Positions 29,086 to 38,130 of a DNA stretch of 52,105 bases are shown piece after piece (the first letter of the stretch is position 1; the number at the start of each line of letters is the position of its first letter). The notes below the pieces were generated by a model, which saw only the letters and a program-made list of their open reading frames with translations, made no database searches and was not told where the DNA came from. A program made the translations under genes and the position numbers. This DNA comes from Sphingomonas sp. dw_22 (GTDB taxonomy: Bacteria > Pseudomonadota > Alphaproteobacteria > Sphingomonadales > Sphingomonadaceae), in contig NZ_JAAVVE010000029.1 in the NCBI RefSeq assembly GCF_018449795.1, positions 1 to 52,105 of the forward strand, read 5' to 3'.

Positions 29086-29454
29086 ATGGCACGTATTGCG
29101 GGTGTGAACATCCCGACCAACAAGCGCGTCGTTATCGCGCTTCAGTATATCCACGGCATCGGCCCGGCCAAGGCCAAGGAAATCACGACGAAGCTGGGCA
29201 TCACGCCCGAGCGCCGCGTGCAGGATCTGTCGGACCAGGAAGTGCTGCAGATCCGCGAGACCATCGACGCGGGCTACACCGTCGAGGGCGATCTTCGCCG
29301 CACCGTGGCGATGAACATCAAGCGCCTGATGGATCTGGCCTGCTATCGCGGCCTCCGTCATCGCAAGGGCCTTCCGGTCCATGGCCAGCGCACGCATACC
29401 AATGCGCGCACCCGCAAGGGCAAGGCCAAGCCCATCGCCGGCAAGAAGAAGTAA
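29086..29454 (+). CDS. rpsM: 30S ribosomal protein S13
   Basis: 122 residues from ATG 29086, with GGGAG 9-13 nt upstream; the longer in-frame reading from 29002 is rejected because [15 protein letters not shown] is the family start. [20 protein letters not shown] is diagnostic. First gene of the alpha operon. Located in the 30S head, contacting the P-site tRNA. Confidence 0.98.
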   Translation: MARIAGVNIPTNKRVVIALQYIHGIGPAKAKEITTKLGITPERRVQDLSDQEVLQIRETIDAGYTVEGDLRRTVAMNIKRLMDLACYRGLRHRKGLPVHGQRTHTNARTRKGKAKPIAGKKK

Positions 29455-29468
29455 GGGGGCGCTGAGAA

Positions 29469-29858
29469 ATGGCACGTGAACCGCAGCGCATCAAGCGGCG
29501 CGAACGCAAGAACATCACCGCAGGCGTCGCCCATGTGAACGCCAGCTTCAACAACACGATGATCACCATCACCGATGCGCAGGGCAACGCGATCTCCTGG
29601 TCGTCGGCCGGCATGATGGGCTTCAAGGGCTCGCGCAAGTCGACTCCCTATGCCGCCCAGGTCGCCGCCGAGGATGCGGGCCGCAAGGCTGCCGAGCACG
29701 GCGTCCGTACGCTCGAGGTGGAAGTGAAGGGTCCGGGTTCGGGCCGCGAATCGGCGCTTCGCGCGCTGCAGGCGGTCGGCTTCCAGATCACGTCGATCCG
29801 CGACGTGACTCCGATCCCGCACAACGGCGTTCGTCCGTCGAAGCGCCGTCGCGTCTGA
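29469..29858 (+). CDS. rpsK: 30S ribosomal protein S11
   Basis: 129 residues. [20 protein letters not shown] and [20 protein letters not shown] are diagnostic, ending [10 protein letters not shown]. Forms the mRNA exit platform with S7. ATG 29469 follows rpsM by 14 bp. A 101-bp spacer with a GC-rich hairpin around 29881-29907 separates it from rpoA. Confidence 0.98.
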   Translation: MAREPQRIKRRERKNITAGVAHVNASFNNTMITITDAQGNAISWSSAGMMGFKGSRKSTPYAAQVAAEDAGRKAAEHGVRTLEVEVKGPGSGRESALRALQAVGFQITSIRDVTPIPHNGVRPSKRRRV

Positions 29859-29959
29859 TTGCACTCCTGTCCGGCTCCGCGGACCCGGGTGCGGGTCCGG
29901 GGCCGGTGCAGTATTTACCCGGCAGGAACGCCCCATCCTGCCCAACATGAGGAAAGCCC

Positions 29960-31027
29960 GTGTCGGTCAACGCTAAGAACTGGCAGGAACTCAAGAAGCC
30001 CAACGGCCTCGAGAAGAAGCCCGGTGGCGATTCCAAGCGCAAGCTTACCTTCGTCGCCGAGCCGCTCGAGCGTGGCTTCGGTCTGACGCTGGGCAATGCC
30101 CTGCGTCGCGTGCTGCTGTCGTCGCTCCAGGGCGCAGCGGTCACGTCGATCAAGATCGAGAACGTGCTGCACGAATTCTCGAGCCTCGCGGGCGTCCGTG
30201 AGGACGTGACGGACATCGTCCTGAACGTGAAGCAGATCGCGATCCGCATGCAGGGCGAAGGGCCGAAGCGCCTCCAGCTCTCGGCCACCGGCCCCGCCGA
30301 GGTGAAGGCCGGCGACATCGCCGTCACCGGCGATATCGAGGTGATGAACCCCGATCTGGTGATCTGCCACCTCGACGACGGCGCGACGCTCAACATGGAG
30401 CTGACCGCCGACACCGGAAAGGGCTATGTCCCCGCCCAGTCGAACCGCCCGGCCGATGCGCCGATCGGTCTGATCCCGGTCGATGCCCTGTACAGCCCGG
30501 TTCGCCAGGTCTCGTACAAGGTCGAGAACACCCGCGTCGGCCAGGAGCTCGATTACGACAAGCTCACGCTGTCGATCGAGACCGACGGCACGATCACCCC
30601 GGAGGACGCCGTGGCCTATGCCGCGCGCATCCTGCAGGACCAGCTCGCGCTGTTCGTCCACTTCGACGATTCGGCGGTCACCCGCTCGGCTCCGGTCGGC
30701 ATGGCCGTTCCCTCGGCGCCGTCGGACGGCGCCGTCGGCGATACCGCGCAGATCAACCGCTACCTGCTCAAGAAGGTCGACGAGCTCGAACTCTCGGTTC
30801 GCTCGGCCAACTGCCTCAAGAACGACAACATCATCTATATCGGCGATCTGGTCCAGAAGACCGAGGCCGAGATGCTGCGCACGCCGAATTTCGGTCGCAA
30901 GTCGCTCAACGAGATCAAGGAAGTCCTGTCGTCGATGGGTCTCCGTCTCGGCATGGAAATCCCGGGCTGGCCGCCTGAGAACATCGAAGAGATGGCCAAG
31001 AAGCTCGAGCAGGAGATCATGGGCTGA
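29960..31027 (+). CDS. rpoA: RNA polymerase alpha subunit
   Basis: 355 residues from GTG 29960 with GAGGAAA upstream. The N-terminal assembly domain ([24 protein letters not shown]-type contacts) spans about residues 1-245 and the C-terminal UP-element/activator domain about 270-345 ([40 protein letters not shown]). The linker is Ala/Pro-rich. Its position after rpsK, without rpsD, is the usual alphaproteobacterial order. The non-ATG start is shared with rplD and rplR in this cluster. Confidence 0.98.
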   Translation: MSVNAKNWQELKKPNGLEKKPGGDSKRKLTFVAEPLERGFGLTLGNALRRVLLSSLQGAAVTSIKIENVLHEFSSLAGVREDVTDIVLNVKQIAIRMQGEGPKRLQLSATGPAEVKAGDIAVTGDIEVMNPDLVICHLDDGATLNMELTADTGKGYVPAQSNRPADAPIGLIPVDALYSPVRQVSYKVENTRVGQELDYDKLTLSIETDGTITPEDAVAYAARILQDQLALFVHFDDSAVTRSAPVGMAVPSAPSDGAVGDTAQINRYLLKKVDELELSVRSANCLKNDNIIYIGDLVQKTEAEMLRTPNFGRKSLNEIKEVLSSMGLRLGMEIPGWPPENIEEMAKKLEQEIMG

Positions 31028-31032
31028 TCGCA

Positions 31033-31056
31033 GGCGAATAGCGAAAGCTATTCGCC
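31033..31056 (+). promoter_or_regulatory. GAAA-tetraloop hairpin after rpoA
   Basis: GGCGAATAGC / GCTATTCGCC, a perfect 10-bp stem closed by GAAA, starting 5 bp after the rpoA stop. No T-run, so more like an RNA stability or processing element than a terminator. Confidence 0.5.
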
Positions 31057-31080
31057 GGCTCGGCGATCAGCCCGACCGAC

Positions 31081-31170
31081 GACGCGGCTTTGCCGCGTCG
31101 CTGCGTAGACAAGGCGGAAGACAATTTGACCCCTCCAGCGAGTCAAATGAGTCAACCGGACGGTCAAATT
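31081..31170 (+). repeat. Hairpin and GTCAA-repeat block between rpoA and rplQ
   Basis: GACGCGGC / GCCGCGTC with a TTT loop (31081-31099) is followed by ATTTGAC (31124-31130) inverted against GTCAAAT (31142-31148), with further copies GTCAACC (31151) and GTCAAAT (31163). The cluster of one motif in 47 bp ahead of rplQ could be an operator or overlapping TTGAC -35 elements. I find no matching -10, so the role is open. Confidence 0.4.
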
Positions 31171-31244
31171 TCAGGGTGGGCCATCCGTCCCCACCTGGTC
31201 TCGGGTTCCGTCGAACGGCCCGTTAACGAACGAAGGAAGATATC

Positions 31245-31667
31245 ATGCGTCATCGTGTCGGCGGCCGTAAGCTGCAGCGTACTTCGGCCCATCGTGCGGC
31301 CCTGTTCCGCAACCAGTCGGCCGCGCTCATCAAGCATGAGCAGATCACCACGACCGTTGCCAAGGCGAAGGAGCTTCGCCCCTATGTCGAGAAGCTCATC
31401 ACCCTCGCCAAGAAGGGCGGCCTGTCGAACCGCCGGCTGGCCCATGCCCGCCTGCTGGACGATGCGCAGCTCGTGAAGCTGTTCGACGTGCTGGCCGCGC
31501 GCTACGCCGATCGCAACGGCGGCTATACCCGCATCATCAAGGCCGGCATCCGCGCGTCGGACGCTTCGCCGATGGCGATCATCGAGTTCGTCGACCGCGA
31601 CGTCTCGGCCAAGGGCCAGGATTCCGGTCCGGTCCTGAGCGATGAGGATTTCGACGAAGCCGCCTGA
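31245..31667 (+). CDS. rplQ: 50S ribosomal protein L17
   Basis: 140 residues. [20 protein letters not shown] and [20 protein letters not shown] are diagnostic; the C-terminal acidic tail (SDEDFDEAA) is normal for the class. GGAAG lies upstream of ATG 31245. A strong terminator ends the ribosomal supercluster 23 bp after the stop. Confidence 0.98.
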   Translation: MRHRVGGRKLQRTSAHRAALFRNQSAALIKHEQITTTVAKAKELRPYVEKLITLAKKGGLSNRRLAHARLLDDAQLVKLFDVLAARYADRNGGYTRIIKAGIRASDASPMAIIEFVDRDVSAKGQDSGPVLSDEDFDEAA

Positions 31668-31690
31668 TCCAGGCGACAAGAGTTGCGGAA

Positions 31691-31725
31691 GAGCGACGGT
31701 GCCGGACGGCGCCGTCGCTCTTTTT
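31691..31725 (+). terminator. Intrinsic terminator after rplQ
   Basis: GAGCGACGGTGCC / GGCGCCGTCGCTC, 13 positions with one G-U, a 4-nt loop and five T followed by GTTTC. Ends the alpha operon. Confidence 0.92.
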
Positions 31726-31828
31726 GTTTCACCCGCTCAAACCTTGGTATGGGTGAAATCCGCGAGGCGAATACCTATCTCCGCGTCAAAGAAGTTCGCA
31801 CCGGCCCGGCCGGTGCCGGAGACAGGAA

Positions 31829-31954
31829 ATGAAGTCGAATACCCATCGCAATGCGTCCTCGTCGCTGGGGTCATGGATGGCAGCCTTGCTGGCGTTGGCG
31901 CCGCTCTCGGCGCTGTTCTACGCGGTACAGACGACCGGCATCGGCGTCGCTTGA
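31829..31954 (+). CDS. Small single-pass membrane protein (41 aa), hypothetical
   Basis: ATG 31829 is preceded by GGAGACAGGAA. 41 residues: a short polar start (MKSNTHRNASSSLGS) then one hydrophobic segment of about 19 residues (WMAALLALAPLSALFYAVQ) and TTGIGVA. It would insert in the inner membrane with a short cytoplasmic tail. It lies 59 bp ahead of the S9 peptidase in the same direction and could share its transcript. No function is proposed; the gene could be spurious, but the ribosome site and clean helix favour it. Confidence 0.5.
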   Translation: MKSNTHRNASSSLGSWMAALLALAPLSALFYAVQTTGIGVA

Positions 31955-32013
31955 GCCGGGCGGCGCAACTGGTAGGAGGCGCGTTCCCCTTATCCGTCGG
32001 AACGAGTCCTGCC

Positions 32014-34122
32014 ATGACCATCGCTTATCCCGAGACGCGCCGCATCGATCTGGTCGAGGAACAGTTCGGGGTGCCGGTGGCGGATCCCTATCGCTGGCTC
32101 GAGAACGACGTGCGCAATGATGCCGAGGTCGCGGCCTGGGTGGAGGCGCAGAACCGCGTCACCCATGCCTATCTGGCGACGCTCCCCGGCCGCGACTGGT
32201 TCCGCACCCGCATCAAGCAGCTCTTCGATTACGAGCGCTTCGGCGTGCCGCACAAGGCGGGCGACCGCTATTTCTACATGCACAACACCGGGCTACAGAA
32301 CCAGGCCGTGCTCTTCGTCCGCGAGACGCTGGACGGCGAGGGGCGGGTGCTGATCGATCCCAATGGCTGGTCGGCCGACGGCGCGACCGCGCTCGCCGAA
32401 TGGTCGCCTTCGGACGATGGCCGACACCTGCTCTATTCGATCCAGGACGGCGGCAGCGACTGGCGCGTCGCCAGGGTACTGGATGTCGCCACGGGCAAGG
32501 ACACCGGCGACGTGGTCGAGGGGATGAAGTTCACTCTCGCGGCATCCTGGGCGAAGGACGGCAGCGGCTTCTTCTATTCGCGCTATCCCAAGGTCGCCGA
32601 GGAAGCGAAGTTCCAGGCGCTCAACCAGAACCACCGGATCTATTTCCACCGGCTCGGCACCCCGCAATCGGCCGATCGCCTGGTCTATGAGACGCCGGCC
32701 GAGCCCAATCACAGCCATTATCCGCAGGTCACCGACGACGGCCACTGGCTGGTCGTCACCACCAGCGAAGGCACCGACGATCGCTATGAGATCACGCTCG
32801 CCGATCTGAACGATCCCGCCTGGCCGACGCGGACGGTCATCCACGGGCTCAACCATCACTGGTCGCTCGCCGGCAATCACGGCACGCGCTTCTATTGGGC
32901 GACGAACAGCCACGCGCCCCGGATGCGGATCGTGACGATGGACGTGATCGGCGAGCATCCCGAGGCGCACCCGCTGGTGCCCGAGGACAAGGCGACGCTG
33001 GAAGGCGCGGCGATCGTCGGCGAGACGCTGGTCGCCAGCTATCTGGTCGATGCCCGCACCGAGATCCGCCGCTACGCGCTCGACGGCGCGCCGCTCGATC
33101 CGGTGGCGCTGCCGGGCATCGGCACCGCCTCGGGCTTCGGCGGGCGGCAGGACGATCCCGAGACCTTCTTTGCCTTCACCAGCTTCAATGCGCCGACCAC
33201 CATCTATCGCCACGATGTCCGCACCGGCGAGAGCACGCCCTGGGCAGTGCCCAGGCTGCTGTTCGATCCGGCCGAATATCAGGTCGAGCAGCGCTTCTAC
33301 GCCTCGAAGGACGGCACCCGCGTCCCGATGTTCATCGTCCGCCGCAAGGATGTGACCGGCCCGGCGCCGACGCTCCTTTATGCCTATGGCGGGTTCAACA
33401 TCTCGAACACGCCGGCCTTCTCCGCCTCGCGGCTCGCCTGGATGGAGCAGGGCGGGGTGTTCGTCCTCGCCAACATCCGCGGCGGCGGCGAATATGGCAA
33501 GGCGTGGCATGACGGCGGGCGGCTGGCGAACAAGCAGAACAGCTTCGACGATTTCATCGCGGCTGGCGAGACGCTGATCCGCGAGGGCGTGACCGGCCCC
33601 GGCCAGCTTGCGATCCAGGGCGGATCGAATGGCGGGCTGCTGGTCGGCGCCGTGGTCAACCAGCGGCCGGACCTGTTCGCTGCGGCGCTGCCGGCGGTGG
33701 GTGTGATGGACATGCTGCGCTTCGATCGCTGGACCGCCGGCCGCTACTGGGTCGACGATTACGGCCACCCCTCGCAGGAAGCGGACTTCCGCGTGCTGCT
33801 TACCTATTCGCCCTATCACAACGTCAACGGCGGGCGGGACTATCCGGCGATCCTGGCCACCACCGCCGACACCGACGACCGCGTCGTGCCGGGCCACACC
33901 TTCAAATACGCCGCCGCGATCCAGGCGGCAGCCATCGGCGACAAACCACACCTCGTTCGCATCGAGACCCGCGCCGGCCACGGTTCCGGCAAGCCGACCG
34001 ACAAGATCATCGAGGAAGCCGCCGACATCTGGTCGTTCGCCGCCCAGTGGACCGGGCTGGAGATAAAGCAGGCAACTGGTTCAGCCGGCGGACAGGCGGC
34101 ATCGGCTAGCGTCGCCTCGTAG
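32014..34122 (+). CDS. S9 family prolyl oligopeptidase
   Basis: Serine peptidase that cuts short peptides after proline. 702 residues from ATG 32014, matching the family length; the open frame extends 372 bp further upstream but that part lies over the small ORF and has no family sequence. The N-terminal seven-blade propeller gate spans about residues 70-420 and the alpha/beta-hydrolase domain follows. Catalytic Ser is in GGSNGG (near 540), Asp in DTDDRVVPGHTF, His in RAGHGSGK. No signal peptide is seen, so it is probably cytoplasmic, although some relatives are exported. It is 17 bp ahead of the next gene. Confidence 0.9.
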   Translation: MTIAYPETRRIDLVEEQFGVPVADPYRWLENDVRNDAEVAAWVEAQNRVTHAYLATLPGRDWFRTRIKQLFDYERFGVPHKAGDRYFYMHNTGLQNQAVLFVRETLDGEGRVLIDPNGWSADGATALAEWSPSDDGRHLLYSIQDGGSDWRVARVLDVATGKDTGDVVEGMKFTLAASWAKDGSGFFYSRYPKVAEEAKFQALNQNHRIYFHRLGTPQSADRLVYETPAEPNHSHYPQVTDDGHWLVVTTSEGTDDRYEITLADLNDPAWPTRTVIHGLNHHWSLAGNHGTRFYWATNSHAPRMRIVTMDVIGEHPEAHPLVPEDKATLEGAAIVGETLVASYLVDARTEIRRYALDGAPLDPVALPGIGTASGFGGRQDDPETFFAFTSFNAPTTIYRHDVRTGESTPWAVPRLLFDPAEYQVEQRFYASKDGTRVPMFIVRRKDVTGPAPTLLYAYGGFNISNTPAFSASRLAWMEQGGVFVLANIRGGGEYGKAWHDGGRLANKQNSFDDFIAAGETLIREGVTGPGQLAIQGGSNGGLLVGAVVNQRPDLFAAALPAVGVMDMLRFDRWTAGRYWVDDYGHPSQEADFRVLLTYSPYHNVNGGRDYPAILATTADTDDRVVPGHTFKYAAAIQAAAIGDKPHLVRIETRAGHGSGKPTDKIIEEAADIWSFAAQWTGLEIKQATGSAGGQAASASVAS

Positions 34123-34139
34123 GGCAATGGGAGGGCATC

Positions 34140-34727
34140 ATGGGATTTCTTCGGTTGATCGGCGGAACGGCGGCCTCGATCGCGGCCTTGTCGCTGGCGG
34201 TGCCGGCACAGGCGCAGCGCTATCATGGCCCGCGCCATCATCACCGCGGCGACGGTGACGGCGTCGCCGGCTTCCTCCTGGGCGCGCTGTTCGTCGGCGG
34301 GATCGCCGCCGTCGCCTCGGGCGAGAAGAAGAAGCGCGAGCGCGAGGAAGCCTATCGGGAAGATTATGAGGCTCCGCCGATCGAGGGTGACGAAGGCAGC
34401 GCCCCGCCGCCGCCGTCCGAAGGATCGCCGGTCGCCGATCTGCCGGCGCCCGACTCGGCCAAATATGATGGCCTCTACGATCCCGACGCTGCCGCCGATC
34501 GCTGCGCCGTCGCTGCCGAGACCGACGCCCAGCGCTTCGCCCGCCTGTCGCGCGTGACGAACATCTCCAGCACGGTCTGGAACGGCAAGAGCTGGACGGT
34601 GAAGGGCAATGTCGAACTGGCCGAAAGCTATCGCGACGAGACGAAGCGCAGCTTCGATTTCCGCTGCGCGCTGAAGGCCGGCAGCGAGCCTTATGTGACG
34701 ATCCCGGGCCTGGAGCCCGCGGCCTGA
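34140..34727 (+). CDS. Secreted hypothetical protein with His-rich segment
   Basis: 195 residues from ATG 34140, with GGGAGG about 6 nt upstream. Signal peptide ends near VPAQAQ. Then a His/Arg-rich stretch (RYHGPRHHHRGDGDG), one hydrophobic Gly/Ala segment (VAGFLLGALFVGGIAAVAS), a charged linker (EKKKREREEAYRE), Pro-rich disorder, and a compact C-terminal domain of about 75 residues with two cysteines (RCAVAAE and FRCALKA) that may form a disulfide. Proteins of this build are common in sphingomonads with no assigned role; the family was not identified further. It follows the S9 peptidase by 17 bp. Confidence 0.75.
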   Translation: MGFLRLIGGTAASIAALSLAVPAQAQRYHGPRHHHRGDGDGVAGFLLGALFVGGIAAVASGEKKKREREEAYREDYEAPPIEGDEGSAPPPPSEGSPVADLPAPDSAKYDGLYDPDAAADRCAVAAETDAQRFARLSRVTNISSTVWNGKSWTVKGNVELAESYRDETKRSFDFRCALKAGSEPYVTIPGLEPAA

Positions 34728-34763
34728 CTTTACAGGGCAGGGCGGGCTAACTATCGCCCGCCC

Positions 34764-36323
34764 ATGACGACCGAGCACAGCGAATCCATCCTGATCGTCG
34801 ATTTCGGCAGCCAGGTGACCCAGCTCATCGCGCGCCGCGTCCGCGAGGCGGGCGTGTACAGCGAAATCGCGCCCTTCACGACCGCCGCCGAGGCTTTCGA
34901 GCGAATGAAGCCCAAGGGCATCATCCTCTCCGGATCGCCGGCATCGGTGCTGGATGAGGGCAGCCCGCGGGTGCCGCAGGCGATCTTCGACTCGGGGCTC
35001 CCGATCCTGGGCATCTGCTATGGCCAGCAGGTGATGATGCACCAGCTCGGCGGCACCGTGACCCTGGGCGATTCGGGCGAGTTCGGCCGCGCCTTCATCG
35101 AGATCGAGGACGGCTGCGTGCTGTTCGACGGCGTCTGGCACGAGGGCGAGAGCCATCAGGTGTGGATGAGCCATGGCGACAAGGTGACCGAACTGGCGCC
35201 GGGCTTCCGCGCGGTGGCGGTCAGCCCCGGCTCGCCCTATGCCGTCGTCGCGGACGATGCGCGCCGCTATTACGCCACCCAGTTCCACATGGAGGTGGTC
35301 CACACCCCCGACGGCGCCAGGCTGCTCGCCAATTTCGTGCGCCATGTCTGCGGCCTGTCGGGCGAGTGGTCGATGGCCGAGTTCCGCAACGCCAAGATCG
35401 CCGAGATCCGCAAGCAGGTGGGCAGCGGCCGGGTGATCTGTGGGCTTTCGGGCGGCGTCGATTCGGCGGTGGCCGCGGTGTTGATCCACGAGGCGATCGG
35501 CGACCAGCTCACCTGCGTCTTCGTCGATCACGGCCTGATGCGCAGCGGCGAGGCCGAGCAGGTCGTCAGCCTGTTCCGCAACAGCTACAATATCCCGCTT
35601 GTCGCTGTGGACGCCGAGACCCTGTTCCTGAGCGGCCTCGCCGGGGTGACCGATCCCGAGGCCAAGCGGAAGTTCATCGGCAAGACCTTCATCGACGTGT
35701 TCGAGGATGAGGCGAGGAAGATCGGCGGCGCCGAGTTCCTGGCGCAGGGCACGCTTTATCCCGACGTGATCGAGAGCGTAAGCTTCACCGGCGGGCCTTC
35801 GGTGACGATCAAGAGCCACCACAATGTCGGCGGCCTGCCCGAGCGGATGGACATGAAGCTGGTCGAGCCGCTGCGCGAGCTCTTCAAGGACGAAGTGCGC
35901 GAGCTGGGCCGCGAGCTGGGCCTGCCCGATGCGTTCGTCGGCCGGCATCCGTTCCCCGGGCCGGGCCTGGCGATCCGCATCCCGGGCGAAGTCACCAAGG
36001 AACGCTGCGACATCCTGCGCAAGGCGGATGCGATCTACCTTGAGGAGATCCGCAACGCCGGGCTCTACGATGCGATCTGGCAGGCCTTCGCGGTGCTGCT
36101 GCCGGTACGCACGGTGGGCGTGATGGGCGACGGGCGGACCTATGACTATGTCCTGGCGCTGCGCGCGGTGACCTCGACCGACGGGATGACCGCGGTGGCC
36201 TTCCAGTTCCCGGGCGACTTCCTGGCGCGCTGCGCAACGCGGATCGTCAACGAAGTGCGCGGCGTGAACCGGGTGACCTACGACTATACCTCGAAGCCGC
36301 CCGGCACGATCGAGTGGGAATGA
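34764..36323 (+). CDS. guaA: GMP synthase, glutamine-hydrolysing
   Basis: Converts XMP to GMP with glutamine and ATP. 519 residues in one chain: class I glutamine amidotransferase domain (about 1-200, catalytic Cys in LGICYGQQ, His in TQFHMEV), the ATP pyrophosphatase domain with P-loop [10 protein letters not shown], and the C-terminal dimerisation domain ([28 protein letters not shown]). All active-site motifs are intact. It follows the hypothetical by 36 bp. No purine-box site or riboswitch was seen. Confidence 0.97.
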   Translation: MTTEHSESILIVDFGSQVTQLIARRVREAGVYSEIAPFTTAAEAFERMKPKGIILSGSPASVLDEGSPRVPQAIFDSGLPILGICYGQQVMMHQLGGTVTLGDSGEFGRAFIEIEDGCVLFDGVWHEGESHQVWMSHGDKVTELAPGFRAVAVSPGSPYAVVADDARRYYATQFHMEVVHTPDGARLLANFVRHVCGLSGEWSMAEFRNAKIAEIRKQVGSGRVICGLSGGVDSAVAAVLIHEAIGDQLTCVFVDHGLMRSGEAEQVVSLFRNSYNIPLVAVDAETLFLSGLAGVTDPEAKRKFIGKTFIDVFEDEARKIGGAEFLAQGTLYPDVIESVSFTGGPSVTIKSHHNVGGLPERMDMKLVEPLRELFKDEVRELGRELGLPDAFVGRHPFPGPGLAIRIPGEVTKERCDILRKADAIYLEEIRNAGLYDAIWQAFAVLLPVRTVGVMGDGRTYDYVLALRAVTSTDGMTAVAFQFPGDFLARCATRIVNEVRGVNRVTYDYTSKPPGTIEWE

Positions 36324-36670
36324 GAGGAGGCGTGGTTTCTCGGCGGATTTACAATGATTTGCGCGGCTGACTACTCCCTTCGAACTGCTGGCGATCTAGT
36401 CGCGCGGGTCTGAAGGCAGCTATATTGATTGGTACTGCTCTGGCCCAGTCACTCTCGTGGCTCCGTGGATTGAATGAAGGGTGGTCCTGGATGGTCGTGG
36501 GCGGACCTGATGCGTTTGACTTAGGGCGCCAGTCAAAGTCGTACATGGCGCAGTGCGCTTGAAGGCAGACGTCGATCCAACGGGCCTGTAGTTGTTGGAT
36601 ACGAGCGGTGAGGGCTTTGATGCATGTTCCACCGGGCCGGCAGAGCGACATATGTGGGCTCCCGAAGCTG
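36324..36670. other. Convergent gap between guaA and the phosphoesterase gene
   Basis: 347 bp, visibly less GC-rich than its neighbours. A minus-strand frame at 36349-36651 (100 aa) has no ribosome site and matches nothing I know. Two short repeats of TGAAGGCAG occur near 36411 and 36558. I see no terminator, transposase, tRNA or attachment site. Confidence 0.4.
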
Positions 36671-38116
36671 TCAGTCGGTCCGTTTGCGTTCCCCCTTTTC
36701 CTGGACGGGGGCGGTCTGGTCGGCGCCCGGGATGGGGGGCGCGGGAAGCGTGGCGGCGGCGTAGCGGGCGTGGTGCAGCAGTCCGCTCGTGCTGGGCAGG
36801 ACAGGCGGCCTGGCGGTCGGCTCGCCGAAACGGAACGCCTTGGTCAGGTCGCCGAACGTCTGCCGCCGCCAGTCGGTGATATTGGGCTCGCGGACGCCGG
36901 TGAAGCGCTCCAGGAACTGGAGGATCGACGTATGGTCGAACGGCTGGCTGCACACCCAGCCGCCCGCCGTCCAGGGCGAGACAATGATGCACGGCACGCG
37001 GAAGCCCCCGCCCACTGGCAGGCCATCGACGAACTCCCCCGACGTGCCCTGGGGCGGCACCGGCGGCGGGACATGATCGAACAGGCCGTCATTCTCGTCA
37101 TAGTTGAGGATGAAGACGGTCTTTGCCCACACGTCGGGATTGGCGGCGACCGCGTCCAGCTTGGCGGCGATGAACTCTGCCCCGGCGGCGGGCATCGAGC
37201 TGCTGGGATGCTCGGAGCCCTCGTTGGTGGGGCAGAGCCACGTCACCGCCGGCAGGCGATCGTGCAGTGCGTCATATTCGAACTCCCCATCCGTGGCCGA
37301 GGGCATGCCCTTCACCCGTAGCGGCGATCCCGGTGGCGAATCCATGAACTGGCGGAACAGGCGCAGCACGTTGAAGCCGGTGCCGTTGTCGGCATGCTGA
37401 TAGACTTTCCAGCTGACGCTCGCTTCCTCCAGCCGCTCGGCATAGGTCTTCCACCTGAGGCCCTCGGGCGGCGTCTTCTGGCTGATCTGCGGTTCGCCAT
37501 AGCGCCCGTCGGCGTCGATCATGCCGGTGAGCCAATAGAAGCGATTGGGGCGCGTCGGCCCCATCACCGAGCAATGATAGGCGTCGCAGATGGTGAAGGC
37601 TTCCGCCAGCGCATAATGGAACGGGATGTCCTCGCGCTTGAAATAGCCCATCGTATAGGGGCCGCGCGCGCCGTCCGCCTTGCGGTGGGCGGGCAACCAT
37701 TGGTCCATCTTCCCGCCGTTCCACGCCCGATGCTGCACCGCCCAGGCATGGCTGGTCGAAGGCAGCGCCTGCGCCTTGGTGGAGAAGGTGTCGAGATGGA
37801 AGGGAAGCATATACCCCTTCGGGTTCTCGGCGTCCGGCTGGTGGAACACGCTCCTGCCGTTGGGGAGGGGGAGCGCATGCGGGTCGTCGAAGCCGCGCAC
37901 CCCGGCCAGGGTGCCGAAATAATGGTCGAACGAGCGGTTCTCCATCATCAGCATGACGACATGCTTGATGTCCTTGAGCGAGCCGGTGCGGCGTGGTCCT
38001 TGCGCCAGCAGCTTCTGCACGTTGGGCGGCATCAGCGTCGCCGCGGCGGAGAAGGAGGCAAGCTGGGCGGCGCTTTTCACCAGCCGGCGGCGCGTGAAGG
38101 CGGGGGCGTTGGTCAT
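36671..38116 (-). CDS. Tat-exported phospholipase C-like phosphoesterase
   Basis: Phosphoesterase-family (PF04185) enzyme expected to cut phospholipids or related phosphoesters outside the cytoplasm. 481 residues from ATG 38116, GAAAGAGAAG upstream. The Tat signal TRRRLVKSAAQLASFSAAA is clear. Conserved blocks: HVVMLMMENRSFDHYFG (metal site), GPTRPNRFYWLTG (the loop that holds the presumed nucleophile Thr), LNYDENDGLFDHVPPP (metal ligands) and RVPCIIVSPW. It lacks the C-terminal extra domains of the long Pseudomonas PlcN/PlcH enzymes, so acid-phosphatase-like activity is also possible. It lies 14 bp behind phoD, last gene of the phosphodiester cluster. Confidence 0.88.
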   Translation of the reverse strand: MTNAPAFTRRRLVKSAAQLASFSAAATLMPPNVQKLLAQGPRRTGSLKDIKHVVMLMMENRSFDHYFGTLAGVRGFDDPHALPLPNGRSVFHQPDAENPKGYMLPFHLDTFSTKAQALPSTSHAWAVQHRAWNGGKMDQWLPAHRKADGARGPYTMGYFKREDIPFHYALAEAFTICDAYHCSVMGPTRPNRFYWLTGMIDADGRYGEPQISQKTPPEGLRWKTYAERLEEASVSWKVYQHADNGTGFNVLRLFRQFMDSPPGSPLRVKGMPSATDGEFEYDALHDRLPAVTWLCPTNEGSEHPSSSMPAAGAEFIAAKLDAVAANPDVWAKTVFILNYDENDGLFDHVPPPVPPQGTSGEFVDGLPVGGGFRVPCIIVSPWTAGGWVCSQPFDHTSILQFLERFTGVREPNITDWRRQTFGDLTKAFRFGEPTARPPVLPSTSGLLHHARYAAATLPAPPIPGADQTAPVQEKGERKRTD

Positions 38117-38130
38117 GCTTCTCTTTCGGA

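Noticed and set aside
31028..31244. Loss of rpsD from the alpha operon as a deletion
   Set aside because: Alphaproteobacteria normally lack rpsD between rpsK and rpoA, so nothing is missing.
36349..36651. 100-aa minus-strand frame as a transposase remnant
   Set aside because: No DDE or HTH motif, no inverted repeats and no ribosome site; kept only as part of the gap description.
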